NCBI RefSeq assembly: GCF_947253055.1
Contig: NZ_CAMXYE010000079.1
Coordinates: 1-6,308 of the forward strand
DNA: 6,308 nt
Direction: 5' to 3'
Origin: an uncultured Arcanobacterium sp.
Lineage (GTDB): Bacteria > Actinomycetota > Actinomycetes > Actinomycetales > Actinomycetaceae
Part shown: in pieces, positions 1 through 5,644 of the stretch
How positions within the stretch are numbered: position 1 is the first letter of the stretch
Layout: every line of letters begins with the position of its first letter
Made by a program: the position numbers and the translations under genes
The notes under the pieces: generated by a model
What the model saw: only the letters and a program-made list of their open reading frames with translations
Databases searched by the model: none
Told to the model about the DNA's origin: nothing

Positions 1-2
1 GA

Positions 3-74
3 CACGCCAAAAACTTTTCGCAAAAATTTAATCAAACGGTTGAAGCAGGTAGAATCAGAGAGAATCGATTTTAA
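3..74 (+). CDS. possible 3' end of an unidentified upstream gene (partial)
   Basis: Reading from base 3, 23 codons stay open and end at a TAA (72-74) that overlaps the yebC Shine-Dalgarno sequence. This is the tight spacing expected for an upstream operon member. The peptide starts HAKNF and ends RIRENRF; I do not recognise its family. In many Actinomycetota a pdxT or lipid-related gene precedes yebC, but nothing visible here supports either. The stretch is too short to show coding bias, and frame 1 is also open across it, so it could equally be untranslated leader. Confidence 0.3.
   Translation, partial: HAKNFSQKFNQTVEAGRIRENRF
50..55 (+). promoter_or_regulatory. weak candidate -10 element upstream of yebC
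   Basis: TAGAAT matches the -10 consensus TATAAT at five of six positions and fits the actinobacterial TANNNT pattern. A start about 7 bases downstream would give a short leader ending in the yebC Shine-Dalgarno sequence. No good -35 hexamer is visible 16-18 bases upstream; only AT-rich sequence around 26-33 is present. If the upstream reading frame ending at 74 is real, the hexamer would lie inside it. Confidence 0.3.
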
Positions 75-83
75 GGAGAATCT

Positions 84-845
84 GTGTCAGGACATTCTAA
101 GTGGGCGACCACTAAGCATAAGAAAGCAGCTAATGACGCTAAGCGAGGTAAACTCTTCGCGCGTCTTATTAAGAATATCGAAGTAGCTGGGCGTACGGGT
201 GGCCCCGATCCCGACGCTAATCCGGCTCTGTATGATGCGATTCAAAAAGCGAAAAAGAATTCGGTGCCGAATGACAACATCGAAAGAGCCTTAAAGAGAG
301 CAGCTGGCGATGATGCGGGTGGCGCTACCTATGAGCAAATTTTTTATGAAGGCTATGCCACGGGCGGAGTGGCAGTATTGATTGAGTGTCTCACCGATAA
401 CCGGAATCGGGCTGCCTCGGATGTGCGGGTAGCTCTCACTCGGAACGGTGGCACTCTCGCTGATCCCGGATCGGTCTCTTATCTCTTTACTCGTAAAGGG
501 GTAGTGGAAGTGCCGATGGCTGATTCTTTAGACGAAGATAGCATCTTAATGGCAGTCTTGGATGCGGGAGCTGAAGAGATAGCTACTCTCGGAGATACCT
601 ATCAGGTAATTTGCGCTCCAAATGATGTAGTGGCAGTGCGCAGTGCCCTGGTGGAAGCGGGTATTGACTACAATTCGGCGGAAACGCAGTTTGTGCCGGC
701 GATGAAAGTCGATGTGGATAAAGATAATGCCCGGCGCGTGCTAAAAGTATTGAATGCACTAGACGATGTAGATGATATTCAGAATGTCTACTCCAATGTC
801 GAGATTGATGACGAGGTGCTCTCCGAGCTCGAAGCTGAGGAGTAA
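84..845 (+). CDS. yebC: YebC/PmpR/TACO1-family protein
   Basis: This 253-residue protein is full length for the family. It opens with the family signature MSGHSKWATTKHKKAA, followed by KRGKLFARLIKNIEVA, DAIQKAKKNSVPNDNIERA (about residues 51-69) and YEGYATGGVAVLIE near residue 90, then LTDNRNRAASDVR. The C-terminal two-thirds forms the usual mixed alpha/beta domains and ends in an acidic tail. YebC proteins were long annotated as transcriptional regulators; related proteins including mitochondrial TACO1 act in translation, helping ribosomes at proline-rich stretches. Which role applies here cannot be read from sequence. The GTG start is chosen because AAGGAG (73-78) lies five bases upstream and translation begins exactly at the conserved N-terminus. 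RuvC starts one base after the stop, so the two are probably cotranscribed and translationally coupled. Confidence 0.96.
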   Translation: MSGHSKWATTKHKKAANDAKRGKLFARLIKNIEVAGRTGGPDPDANPALYDAIQKAKKNSVPNDNIERALKRAAGDDAGGATYEQIFYEGYATGGVAVLIECLTDNRNRAASDVRVALTRNGGTLADPGSVSYLFTRKGVVEVPMADSLDEDSILMAVLDAGAEEIATLGDTYQVICAPNDVVAVRSALVEAGIDYNSAETQFVPAMKVDVDKDNARRVLKVLNALDDVDDIQNVYSNVEIDDEVLSELEAEE

Positions 846-846
846 A

Positions 847-1470
847 GTGCGAATACTCGGGGTGGATCCTGGTCTTACTCGTTGCGGAGTGGGAATTATA
901 GAAGCTGATGCTTACCGGCGGGTTAAATTAGTAGACGTCGGAGTAGCACGCTCCGCTCCTGATCAGGCTCCACAACAGCGCTTGTTAATTATTTACAACG
1001 AGCTGCTCACCCAGATAAAAATTTTTCACCCCGAGGTGGTGGCGATAGAGAGAGTATTTGCCGAAGAGAATGTGCGTTCCGTTACGAGCACTGCGCAGGT
1101 GGCGGGTATTGCTATGCTGGCAGCGGCACAATTCTCCTTGCCAGTAGCTCTCTACAGCCCCTCGGAAGTGAAAGCTGCTGTGACGGGAAACGGGCGGGCC
1201 GCTAAAAAACAAGTGCAGTTTATGGTGCAGAAAATTTTGCAGTTAGATGCCTTGCCGCGGCCGAAAGATGCCGCCGATGCGCTGGCGATTGCCGTATGCT
1301 GTGCTTGGCGCGGGGGAGGAGAATCTGGGCAAAAAACTGACCGCGCGCAGCACGGCGGAGCCGGAATGCTTCCTAGAGCAGAAGGGGCGGATTTGACTCC
1401 TGCACAAAAATTATGGGCGCAAGCTGAACGTTTAGGATCTCGCCACGGAGCGGTAGCTCCCAAAAAATAA
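847..1470 (+). CDS. ruvC: Holliday junction resolvase RuvC
   Basis: RuvC is the endonuclease that cuts symmetric strands of Holliday junctions, working with RuvAB in recombinational repair. The RNase H-like core is intact. By alignment to E. coli RuvC the four metal-binding acids are D7 (in GVDPG), E68 (in VVAIER), D141 and D144 (in KDAADALAIA). F71 in RVF matches the conserved junction-contacting phenylalanine. The core ends near residue 155; about 50 further residues, rich in Gly and charged residues and containing LTPAQKLWAQAERLGSRH, make the 207-residue protein longer than the 173-residue E. coli enzyme. A C-terminal tail of this kind is common in actinobacterial RuvC. The GTG start at 847 is chosen because MRILGVDPG is the family N-terminus; the frame is open farther upstream inside yebC, but that part is not conserved. 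GAGGAG (837-842), inside the end of yebC, serves as ribosome binding site. Confidence 0.96.
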   Translation: MRILGVDPGLTRCGVGIIEADAYRRVKLVDVGVARSAPDQAPQQRLLIIYNELLTQIKIFHPEVVAIERVFAEENVRSVTSTAQVAGIAMLAAAQFSLPVALYSPSEVKAAVTGNGRAAKKQVQFMVQKILQLDALPRPKDAADALAIAVCCAWRGGGESGQKTDRAQHGGAGMLPRAEGADLTPAQKLWAQAERLGSRHGAVAPKK

Positions 1471-1482
1471 ATAAATATGTAT

Positions 1483-1488
1483 TAAACT
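1483..1488 (+). promoter_or_regulatory. tentative -10 element for ruvAB
   Basis: TAAACT lies in a strongly AT-rich stretch (about 1462-1495) and fits the actinobacterial TANNNT -10 pattern. It would place the start of transcription near 1495, inside the candidate LexA operator, which is good geometry for repression. TATTAA at 1480-1485 is an alternative. No convincing -35 hexamer is present, so the promoter is inferred mainly from AT richness and the neighbouring operator. Confidence 0.3.
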
Positions 1489-1493
1489 ATTTA

Positions 1494-1509
1494 TGAAACG
1501 TTTGTTCGA
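1494..1509. promoter_or_regulatory. candidate LexA (SOS) operator upstream of ruvA
   Basis: The 16-mer TGAAACGTTTGTTCGA matches the SOS box of actinobacteria and Bacillus, TCGAAC-N4-GTTCGA, at 10 of 12 defined positions. The right arm GTTCGA (1504-1509) is perfect; the left arm differs only at its second and third bases. It sits in the only sizeable gap between the Ruv genes, ends 11 bases before the ruvA start and touches the Shine-Dalgarno sequence, where bound LexA would block transcription. ruvAB is a known SOS target in many bacteria. This is a single-site pattern match without footprint support. Confidence 0.68.
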
Positions 1510-1520
1510 AAGGTGGAATC

Positions 1521-2114
1521 GTGATCTCTTCCGTGCGCGGGGCAGTGATTGGGCTGGATAAAGATTCGGTCGTTCTGGAAGTGGGCGGAATTGGATTGTG
1601 TATTTACACTTCTCCTTCTACGCTTGCCTCTTTACACCTCGGCTCGGAGGCGCAGCTCTACACTTCTTTAATAGTAAAAGAAGATGAGTTGAGTCTTTAT
1701 GGTTTTGCTGATGCCGATAGTCGTACTGTTTTTAATATCTTGTTGGGAGTATCGCGTATCGGAGCTCGCACTGCATTAGCGATGCTGGCTGTGCATACGC
1801 CTGATGCTCTGCGCTCAGCAATAGCTAATAAAGATATAAATGCCCTCACACAAGTATCTGGAATTGGGAAAAAAGGTGCCGAACGAATAATTTTGGAAAT
1901 TGGCGATAAGCTCGGGCCTGCTCCCCAGCTGGCGGCGGTGAATTCTCCTACGAGCGGCGCGAATGAGCGCGATGTATTGGAAGCATTAATAAATCTCGGC
2001 TGGCCAGAGCGCGAAGCGAAGCCGGCTTGTGTGCAGGCCGTCCAAGAAAATCCGGAAGCGGCGGTGGCTGATTTATTGCGGGCTGCTCTGCAAATTCTAG
2101 GTAAAAGGAGGTAG
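1521..2114 (+). CDS. ruvA: Holliday junction branch migration protein RuvA
   Basis: RuvA binds four-way junctions as a tetramer and loads RuvB rings for branch migration. The 197-residue protein shows all three domains. An N-terminal OB fold (about 1-62) starts MISSVRGAV and ends EDELSLYGF, with E54 and D55 matching the acidic pins of E. coli RuvA. Two helix-hairpin-helix motifs follow, GVSRIGARTALAML (76-89) and VSGIGKKGAERIILEIGDKL (112-131). After a Pro/Ala/Ser linker, the RuvB-binding third domain (about 149-197) contains DVLEALINLGW. The GTG start matches the family N-terminus and is preceded by AAAGGTGG (1509-1516). Its last codons, AAA AGG AGG, also form the ruvB ribosome binding site. 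The candidate SOS box directly upstream suggests damage-inducible expression together with ruvB. Confidence 0.96.
   Translation: MISSVRGAVIGLDKDSVVLEVGGIGLCIYTSPSTLASLHLGSEAQLYTSLIVKEDELSLYGFADADSRTVFNILLGVSRIGARTALAMLAVHTPDALRSAIANKDINALTQVSGIGKKGAERIILEIGDKLGPAPQLAAVNSPTSGANERDVLEALINLGWPEREAKPACVQAVQENPEAAVADLLRAALQILGKRR
2103..2111 (+). promoter_or_regulatory. perfect Shine-Dalgarno of ruvB, inside the ruvA coding end
   Basis: AAAAGGAGG contains the full anti-16S complement and lies six bases before the GTG of ruvB. It encodes the terminal Lys-Arg-Arg of RuvA, so ribosomes finishing ruvA arrive at the ruvB start site. It is the strongest ribosome binding site in the window and fixes the ruvB start. 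Confidence 0.85.
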
Positions 2115-2117
2115 CGC

Positions 2118-3140
2118 GTGGAGGAATGGAATATAACTTCTGCCGAAGCTGATGAAGAAGAACGCGCGCAAGAAGCCGCGTTACGCCCTAAGCAACTCAC
2201 GGAGTTCGTAGGCCAAGAAGTGGTGCGTAGCCAGCTTTCGCTCATTTTAGATGCAGCTAATCAGCGCGGAAAATCTCCAGATCACGTGTTACTCTCCGGC
2301 CCGCCTGGCCTAGGTAAGACTACTTTGGCGATGATTATTGCAGTGGAAGTAGGTGGGTCTTTGCGCCTCACTTCCGGCCCGGCAATCCAGCATTCGGGAG
2401 ATTTAGCGGCCGTACTTTCTTCTCTCCAAGAAGGAGATGTGCTCTTTATAGATGAAATTCATCGCCTAGCACGGGCAGCAGAGGAAATGCTCTACTTAGC
2501 GATGGAGGATTTTCGAGTTGATGTGATTGTGGGGAAAGGTCCGGGCGCCACTTCTATTCCTTTGCCGCTACCGCGTTTTACCGTAGTAGGAGCTACTACC
2601 CGCGCGGGATTGTTGCCAGCACCGCTGCGCGATCGTTTTGGCTACACTGCCTATTTAGATTATTACGCGGATACGGAACTGGCAGAAATAGTGCGCCGTA
2701 ATGCCATTAAACTGGATGCAGAGCTCACTGACGAAGCTGCGGTAGAAATATCTTCCCGCTCGCGAGGCACACCGCGAATCGCCAATCGGTTATTGCGGCG
2801 TGTGCAGGATTGGGCACAAGTACGGGGGAGTGGAGTACTAGATTTAGCTGCTGCCCAAGCTGCCCTGCAAGTTTTTGAAGTAGATAAGAGTGGCTTGGAT
2901 CGCCTCGATCGGGCAGTTCTAGAAGCAATCTGCCAAAATTTCCAAGGTGGCCCAGTTGGATTGACCACTTTAGCGGTTTCGGTAGGAGAGGAACCAGAAA
3001 CAGTTGAAACGGTCTCTGAACCCTATCTAGTGCGCCGCGGTTTCCTCACTCGTACTCCGCGTGGCCGCCTAGCTACGGCGCGGGCGTGGCAGCATCTCAA
3101 TTTAACGCCGCCGGAGGCATCCGCTACACTTTTTCGCTAG
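2118..3140 (+). CDS. ruvB: Holliday junction branch migration ATPase RuvB
   Basis: RuvB is the AAA+ motor that forms hexameric rings on the arms of a RuvA-bound junction and drives branch migration with ATP. The 340-residue protein is full length. After a short acidic N-terminus come LRPKQLTEFVGQ (22-33), Walker A GPPGLGKT (61-68), Walker B LFIDEIHRL (109-117), sensor 1 GATTRAG (158-164), PLRDRFG (169-175) with the expected arginine finger, and sensor 2 GTPRIANRLLRR (217-228, R220). The C-terminal winged helix contains GGPVGLTTLA and the conserved RTPRGRLAT. No key residue is missing. It lies three bases after ruvA with a very strong ribosome binding site, so it is almost certainly coupled to ruvA and shares its regulation. 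Confidence 0.97.
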   Translation: MEEWNITSAEADEEERAQEAALRPKQLTEFVGQEVVRSQLSLILDAANQRGKSPDHVLLSGPPGLGKTTLAMIIAVEVGGSLRLTSGPAIQHSGDLAAVLSSLQEGDVLFIDEIHRLARAAEEMLYLAMEDFRVDVIVGKGPGATSIPLPLPRFTVVGATTRAGLLPAPLRDRFGYTAYLDYYADTELAEIVRRNAIKLDAELTDEAAVEISSRSRGTPRIANRLLRRVQDWAQVRGSGVLDLAAAQAALQVFEVDKSGLDRLDRAVLEAICQNFQGGPVGLTTLAVSVGEEPETVETVSEPYLVRRGFLTRTPRGRLATARAWQHLNLTPPEASATLFR

Positions 3141-3142
3141 CA

Positions 3143-3158
3143 TAAAATGCGGTAAACT
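3143..3158 (+). promoter_or_regulatory. tentative -10 hexamers ahead of yajC-secD-secF
   Basis: The ruvB-yajC gap (3141-3195) contains TAAAAT (3143-3148, five of six to TATAAT) and TAAACT (3153-3158, fits TANNNT). Either could start a separate transcript for the Sec genes, with a leader of roughly 30-40 bases. No -35 hexamer is recognisable, and no terminator separates ruvB from yajC, so read-through from ruvAB is also likely. Confidence 0.28.
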
Positions 3159-3195
3159 TTTTTAGGTTGCACTAGCAGATTAGGAAAAGGCTCTT

Positions 3196-3579
3196 ATGGA
3201 ACTTATTATCATTGTTTTGTTTATGGTCATTATGATGTGGGGCCTAAACTTTATGAACCGGAAGACGCAGAAACGCCAGCAAGATGAGCGAGCTTCTGCC
3301 ATCGTACTGGGTAATAACGTAGTCACTACCGCTGGATTTTTAGGAAAAATAGTGGATATTGACGGCGATGCCATTACTCTCGAATCTCCTTCCGGTGAGG
3401 AATCTGTATGGCTGCGTGGAGCAATTGCTGGCCAGATGGAAATTCCGGTAGCAGGAATTTCGGAAGCAGATGCGGCTGCGTTGGACGCCGAAACGAGTGT
3501 AAAAGAAGTGGCAGCGGGGGAGGATTCCGAGAATCCCGAGGCTCCTGAGCAGCCAGTGGAAGAATCTGATCAAGAATAA
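3196..3579 (+). CDS. yajC: preprotein translocase accessory subunit YajC
   Basis: YajC is a small inner-membrane protein that associates with SecDF and the SecYEG translocon; it is not essential in E. coli. The 127-residue product begins with a single membrane segment (about 3-20, LIIIVLFMVIMMWGLNFM) and then a basic stretch NRKTQKRQQ (21-29). The cytoplasmic YajC domain (about 33-80) contains LGNNVVTTAGFLGKIVDID, the family core. The last 40 or so residues are strongly acidic and low in complexity. The ATG is the only usable start because an in-frame TAG lies at 3181-3183; AAAAGG (3185-3190) is five bases upstream. SecD follows after 37 bases, the usual yajC-secD-secF order. Confidence 0.94.
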   Translation: MELIIIVLFMVIMMWGLNFMNRKTQKRQQDERASAIVLGNNVVTTAGFLGKIVDIDGDAITLESPSGEESVWLRGAIAGQMEIPVAGISEADAAALDAETSVKEVAAGEDSENPEAPEQPVEESDQE

Positions 3580-3616
3580 GGCGCCGATTTTTGGCGGAAA
3601 TAGAAAAGATATTTTT

Positions 3617-5644
3617 GTGGCGAAAAAAAGAAGAGCAGGGGCAGGATCCGCTCCTATAAAACGCTTGCTAGTGTTGACGGTATTAGCAATTGCCTTAGTT
3701 GGTTCATTAATTTTCGGTACGGTACGCGAGCCAGGTACTAAATTCACTCCTTCCTTAGCTCTGGATTTGGAAGGTGGCACGCAGCTGATTTTGACGCCAG
3801 TAGCTACCGATAATTCTGAGATTACGGACGAAGATGTAAATCAAGCTATTGAAATTATCCGCCAGCGGGTGGACGCTTCCGGTGTGGCAGAAGCGGAGAT
3901 TACCGCGCAAGGCGGAAAAAATATCGTCGTAGCGCTGCCGGGAGAGCCCAGTAAAGAAACTTTAGACTTGGTGCGCACTTCAGCAGTATTGCGTTTGCGA
4001 CCGGTGTTGACGGTAATGGGGCCAGATGCCATAAATAATTCGAGTTTGGCGCAGATGCAGGCACAAGCCCAAGCGCAGAGCAGTGGATCGCAGCCGCCAA
4101 AACCAGAAGATATTAAACCACTTAATCTGAGCCCCGAAGAATTACAGGCAGAAATTACGAAACTCGCCGATTCGAATAAAGATGGAAAGCTCTCTAGCGA
4201 GCCACTAACTACTCCCAAGGATTCTTCTGATTTAGCTTGGGTGACGGAAAAAGTGCTCTATGATGCCTACACTTTGCAATGTGGCTCGGGAAAAGCGCGC
4301 CTAGATGCTACTGCTGATGCTCCCGATAAACCTTTCGTGGCTTGTGCAGAAAAAGGCGAAATGAAATATATTCTCGGCCCAGCGGAGGTTGAGGGTACTA
4401 ACCTTACGCAGGCATCTTCTGGGCCAGCGGTAGATAAAAGTGGTAATCCTACCGGTGGCTGGGCTGTACATATGCAGTTCGATAAAGAAGGCGGCGAGGC
4501 TTTCGCCGCCGTGACGGGTCGCTTGCACGGTTTAACGCAACCGCGTAATCAGTTTGCTATTGTGCTCGACGGGCAAGTACTTTCGGCTCCGGTGCCTAGT
4601 GGGCCGATTGCCGGAGGGCAAGCCGAAATTACTGGAAAATTTACCGCGGAAGAAGCTGCCTCTTTAGCTAACCAGTTGAGCTTTGGTTCCTTACCGCTCA
4701 ACTTTGAAGTGCAGTCTGAAGAGCAGATTTCAGCTACCCTCGGCACCGAACAGCTGCAAGCGGGCTTGATTGCCGGCTTAATTGGCGGGCTAATAATCGT
4801 GCTTTATATGCTCTGGCAGTATCACGCTTTAGGAATCATTTCGGTAGCTTCTATCGCCCTCTCTACGGGAATGTCTTATCTAGTAATTTGTTTCCTCTCT
4901 TGGAGCATGGGCTACCGCCTTTCTATGGCCGGTGTGCTCGGTATGATTATTTCGGTTGGCGTCACTGCGGATTCTTTCATCGTTTACTTTGAGCGAATTC
5001 GCGATGAAATCCGCGATGGGCGCACAATTAAAGGCGCGATTGAGCACGGCTGGGCGCGGGCGAAGCGCACAATCATTATTTCGGACTGTGTAAATTTGCT
5101 AGCTTCCATAGTGCTTTACCTATTGACGGTTGGATCGGTGCGCGGCTTTGCCTTCACACTGGGAATCACCACCGTGCTGGATTTGATAGTGGTAATGCTC
5201 TTTACCTACCCACTAGTCACTTTGCTCGGTCGTTTGCAATTCTTTAATTTGGGTAAGCCCTTCTCCGGATTGGATAAAGTGCAATTGCGGAAAAATCCGC
5301 TCTATCGCGGGCGCGGGGCTGCTCTCGCTGGGCGGAAGCGGCCGGCCAATGCAGAAGATAGTGAGCAAGATTCCGATGCCGATTTGCTTGAAGAAGTAGC
5401 TGAGAGTGAGCCAGAAGATACTGCAGTTGCTAATTCTGCTGCGGCTGCGCCGGCGGAAGCAGCGGAAGTAGCTGGAAAATCCGCCGTCGAAGTACCGGTA
5501 ACTGTAGGTGCAGAAATAGAAAATTCCGCTGCACTTTCTCAGCCTGGCCTCACTTTAGCGGAGCGCCGCGCCCAAGAGCGGAAAGCACGGAAGAAAAAAG
5601 CGGCCACAGATGGCATAGATTCTCAGGAAGAGGGGAAAAACTAA
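3617..5644 (+). CDS. secD: protein translocase subunit SecD
   Basis: SecD partners SecF in an RND-like membrane complex that uses proton flow to pull exported proteins outward after SecYEG/SecA translocation. The 675-residue protein has a basic N-terminus, TM1 (about 16-34) and the SecD signature LALDLEGGTQL (47-57). A large external region (about 58-378) includes LPLNFEVQ before TM2. Five more membrane segments follow (about 380-400, 405-428, 435-458, 485-505, 511-537). D452 in GVTADSFIVYFERI corresponds to the conserved TM4 aspartate (E. coli D519) used in proton coupling. The external region carries a Gln/Ala/Pro-rich linker (144-163), an EF-hand-like stretch (185-195) and C222/C243, a Cys pair also found in mycobacterial SecD. 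Residues 555-675 form a long charged cytoplasmic tail. The GTG start puts a basic N-terminus before TM1; there is no upstream alternative, but its Shine-Dalgarno sequence is poor (AGAAAAGA, 3602-3609). Confidence 0.96.
   Translation: MAKKRRAGAGSAPIKRLLVLTVLAIALVGSLIFGTVREPGTKFTPSLALDLEGGTQLILTPVATDNSEITDEDVNQAIEIIRQRVDASGVAEAEITAQGGKNIVVALPGEPSKETLDLVRTSAVLRLRPVLTVMGPDAINNSSLAQMQAQAQAQSSGSQPPKPEDIKPLNLSPEELQAEITKLADSNKDGKLSSEPLTTPKDSSDLAWVTEKVLYDAYTLQCGSGKARLDATADAPDKPFVACAEKGEMKYILGPAEVEGTNLTQASSGPAVDKSGNPTGGWAVHMQFDKEGGEAFAAVTGRLHGLTQPRNQFAIVLDGQVLSAPVPSGPIAGGQAEITGKFTAEEAASLANQLSFGSLPLNFEVQSEEQISATLGTEQLQAGLIAGLIGGLIIVLYMLWQYHALGIISVASIALSTGMSYLVICFLSWSMGYRLSMAGVLGMIISVGVTADSFIVYFERIRDEIRDGRTIKGAIEHGWARAKRTIIISDCVNLLASIVLYLLTVGSVRGFAFTLGITTVLDLIVVMLFTYPLVTLLGRLQFFNLGKPFSGLDKVQLRKNPLYRGRGAALAGRKRPANAEDSEQDSDADLLEEVAESEPEDTAVANSAAAAPAEAAEVAGKSAVEVPVTVGAEIENSAALSQPGLTLAERRAQERKARKKKAATDGIDSQEEGKN
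5626..5635 (+). promoter_or_regulatory. ribosome binding site deciding the secF start
   Basis: GGAAGAGGGG, inside the last codons of secD, ends eight bases before the ATG at 5644. A second in-frame ATG at 5653 would be 17 bases away, too far, so the overlapping start at 5644 is preferred. Confidence 0.6.

Noticed and set aside
772..846. Earlier in-frame ATG that would add 25 residues to RuvC
   Set aside because: The added residues overlap yebC and do not resemble RuvC; the GTG at 847 starts exactly at the conserved MRILGVDPG and has its own GAGGAG.
1697..2245. 182-codon open frame on the minus strand across ruvA and the start of ruvB
   Set aside because: It lies opposite two well-conserved genes, has no recognisable domain, and its product is the Ser/Ala/Arg-rich type expected of antisense shadows.
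3136..3176. Inverted repeat GCTAG/CTAGC flanking the ruvB-yajC gap
   Set aside because: Only five base pairs with a loop of about 31 bases, and GCTAGC is itself a palindrome; well within chance.
3582..3596. CGCC/GGCG hairpin after yajC as a transcription terminator
   Set aside because: The stem is only four base pairs and no T run follows it directly; secD must be transcribed through it in the usual operon order.
3340..3780. 146-codon minus-strand frame spanning the yajC-secD junction
   Set aside because: It overlaps both genes, has no family resemblance, and is explained by their codon composition.
4052..4078. Short repeat encoding alternating Gln and Ala in SecD
   Set aside because: The repeat is a brief low-complexity linker with imperfect codons, not a tandem DNA repeat of interest.
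3841..4218. 125-codon minus-strand frame inside secD
   Set aside because: It is an antisense shadow of the SecD external domain with no motif or plausible ribosome binding site.
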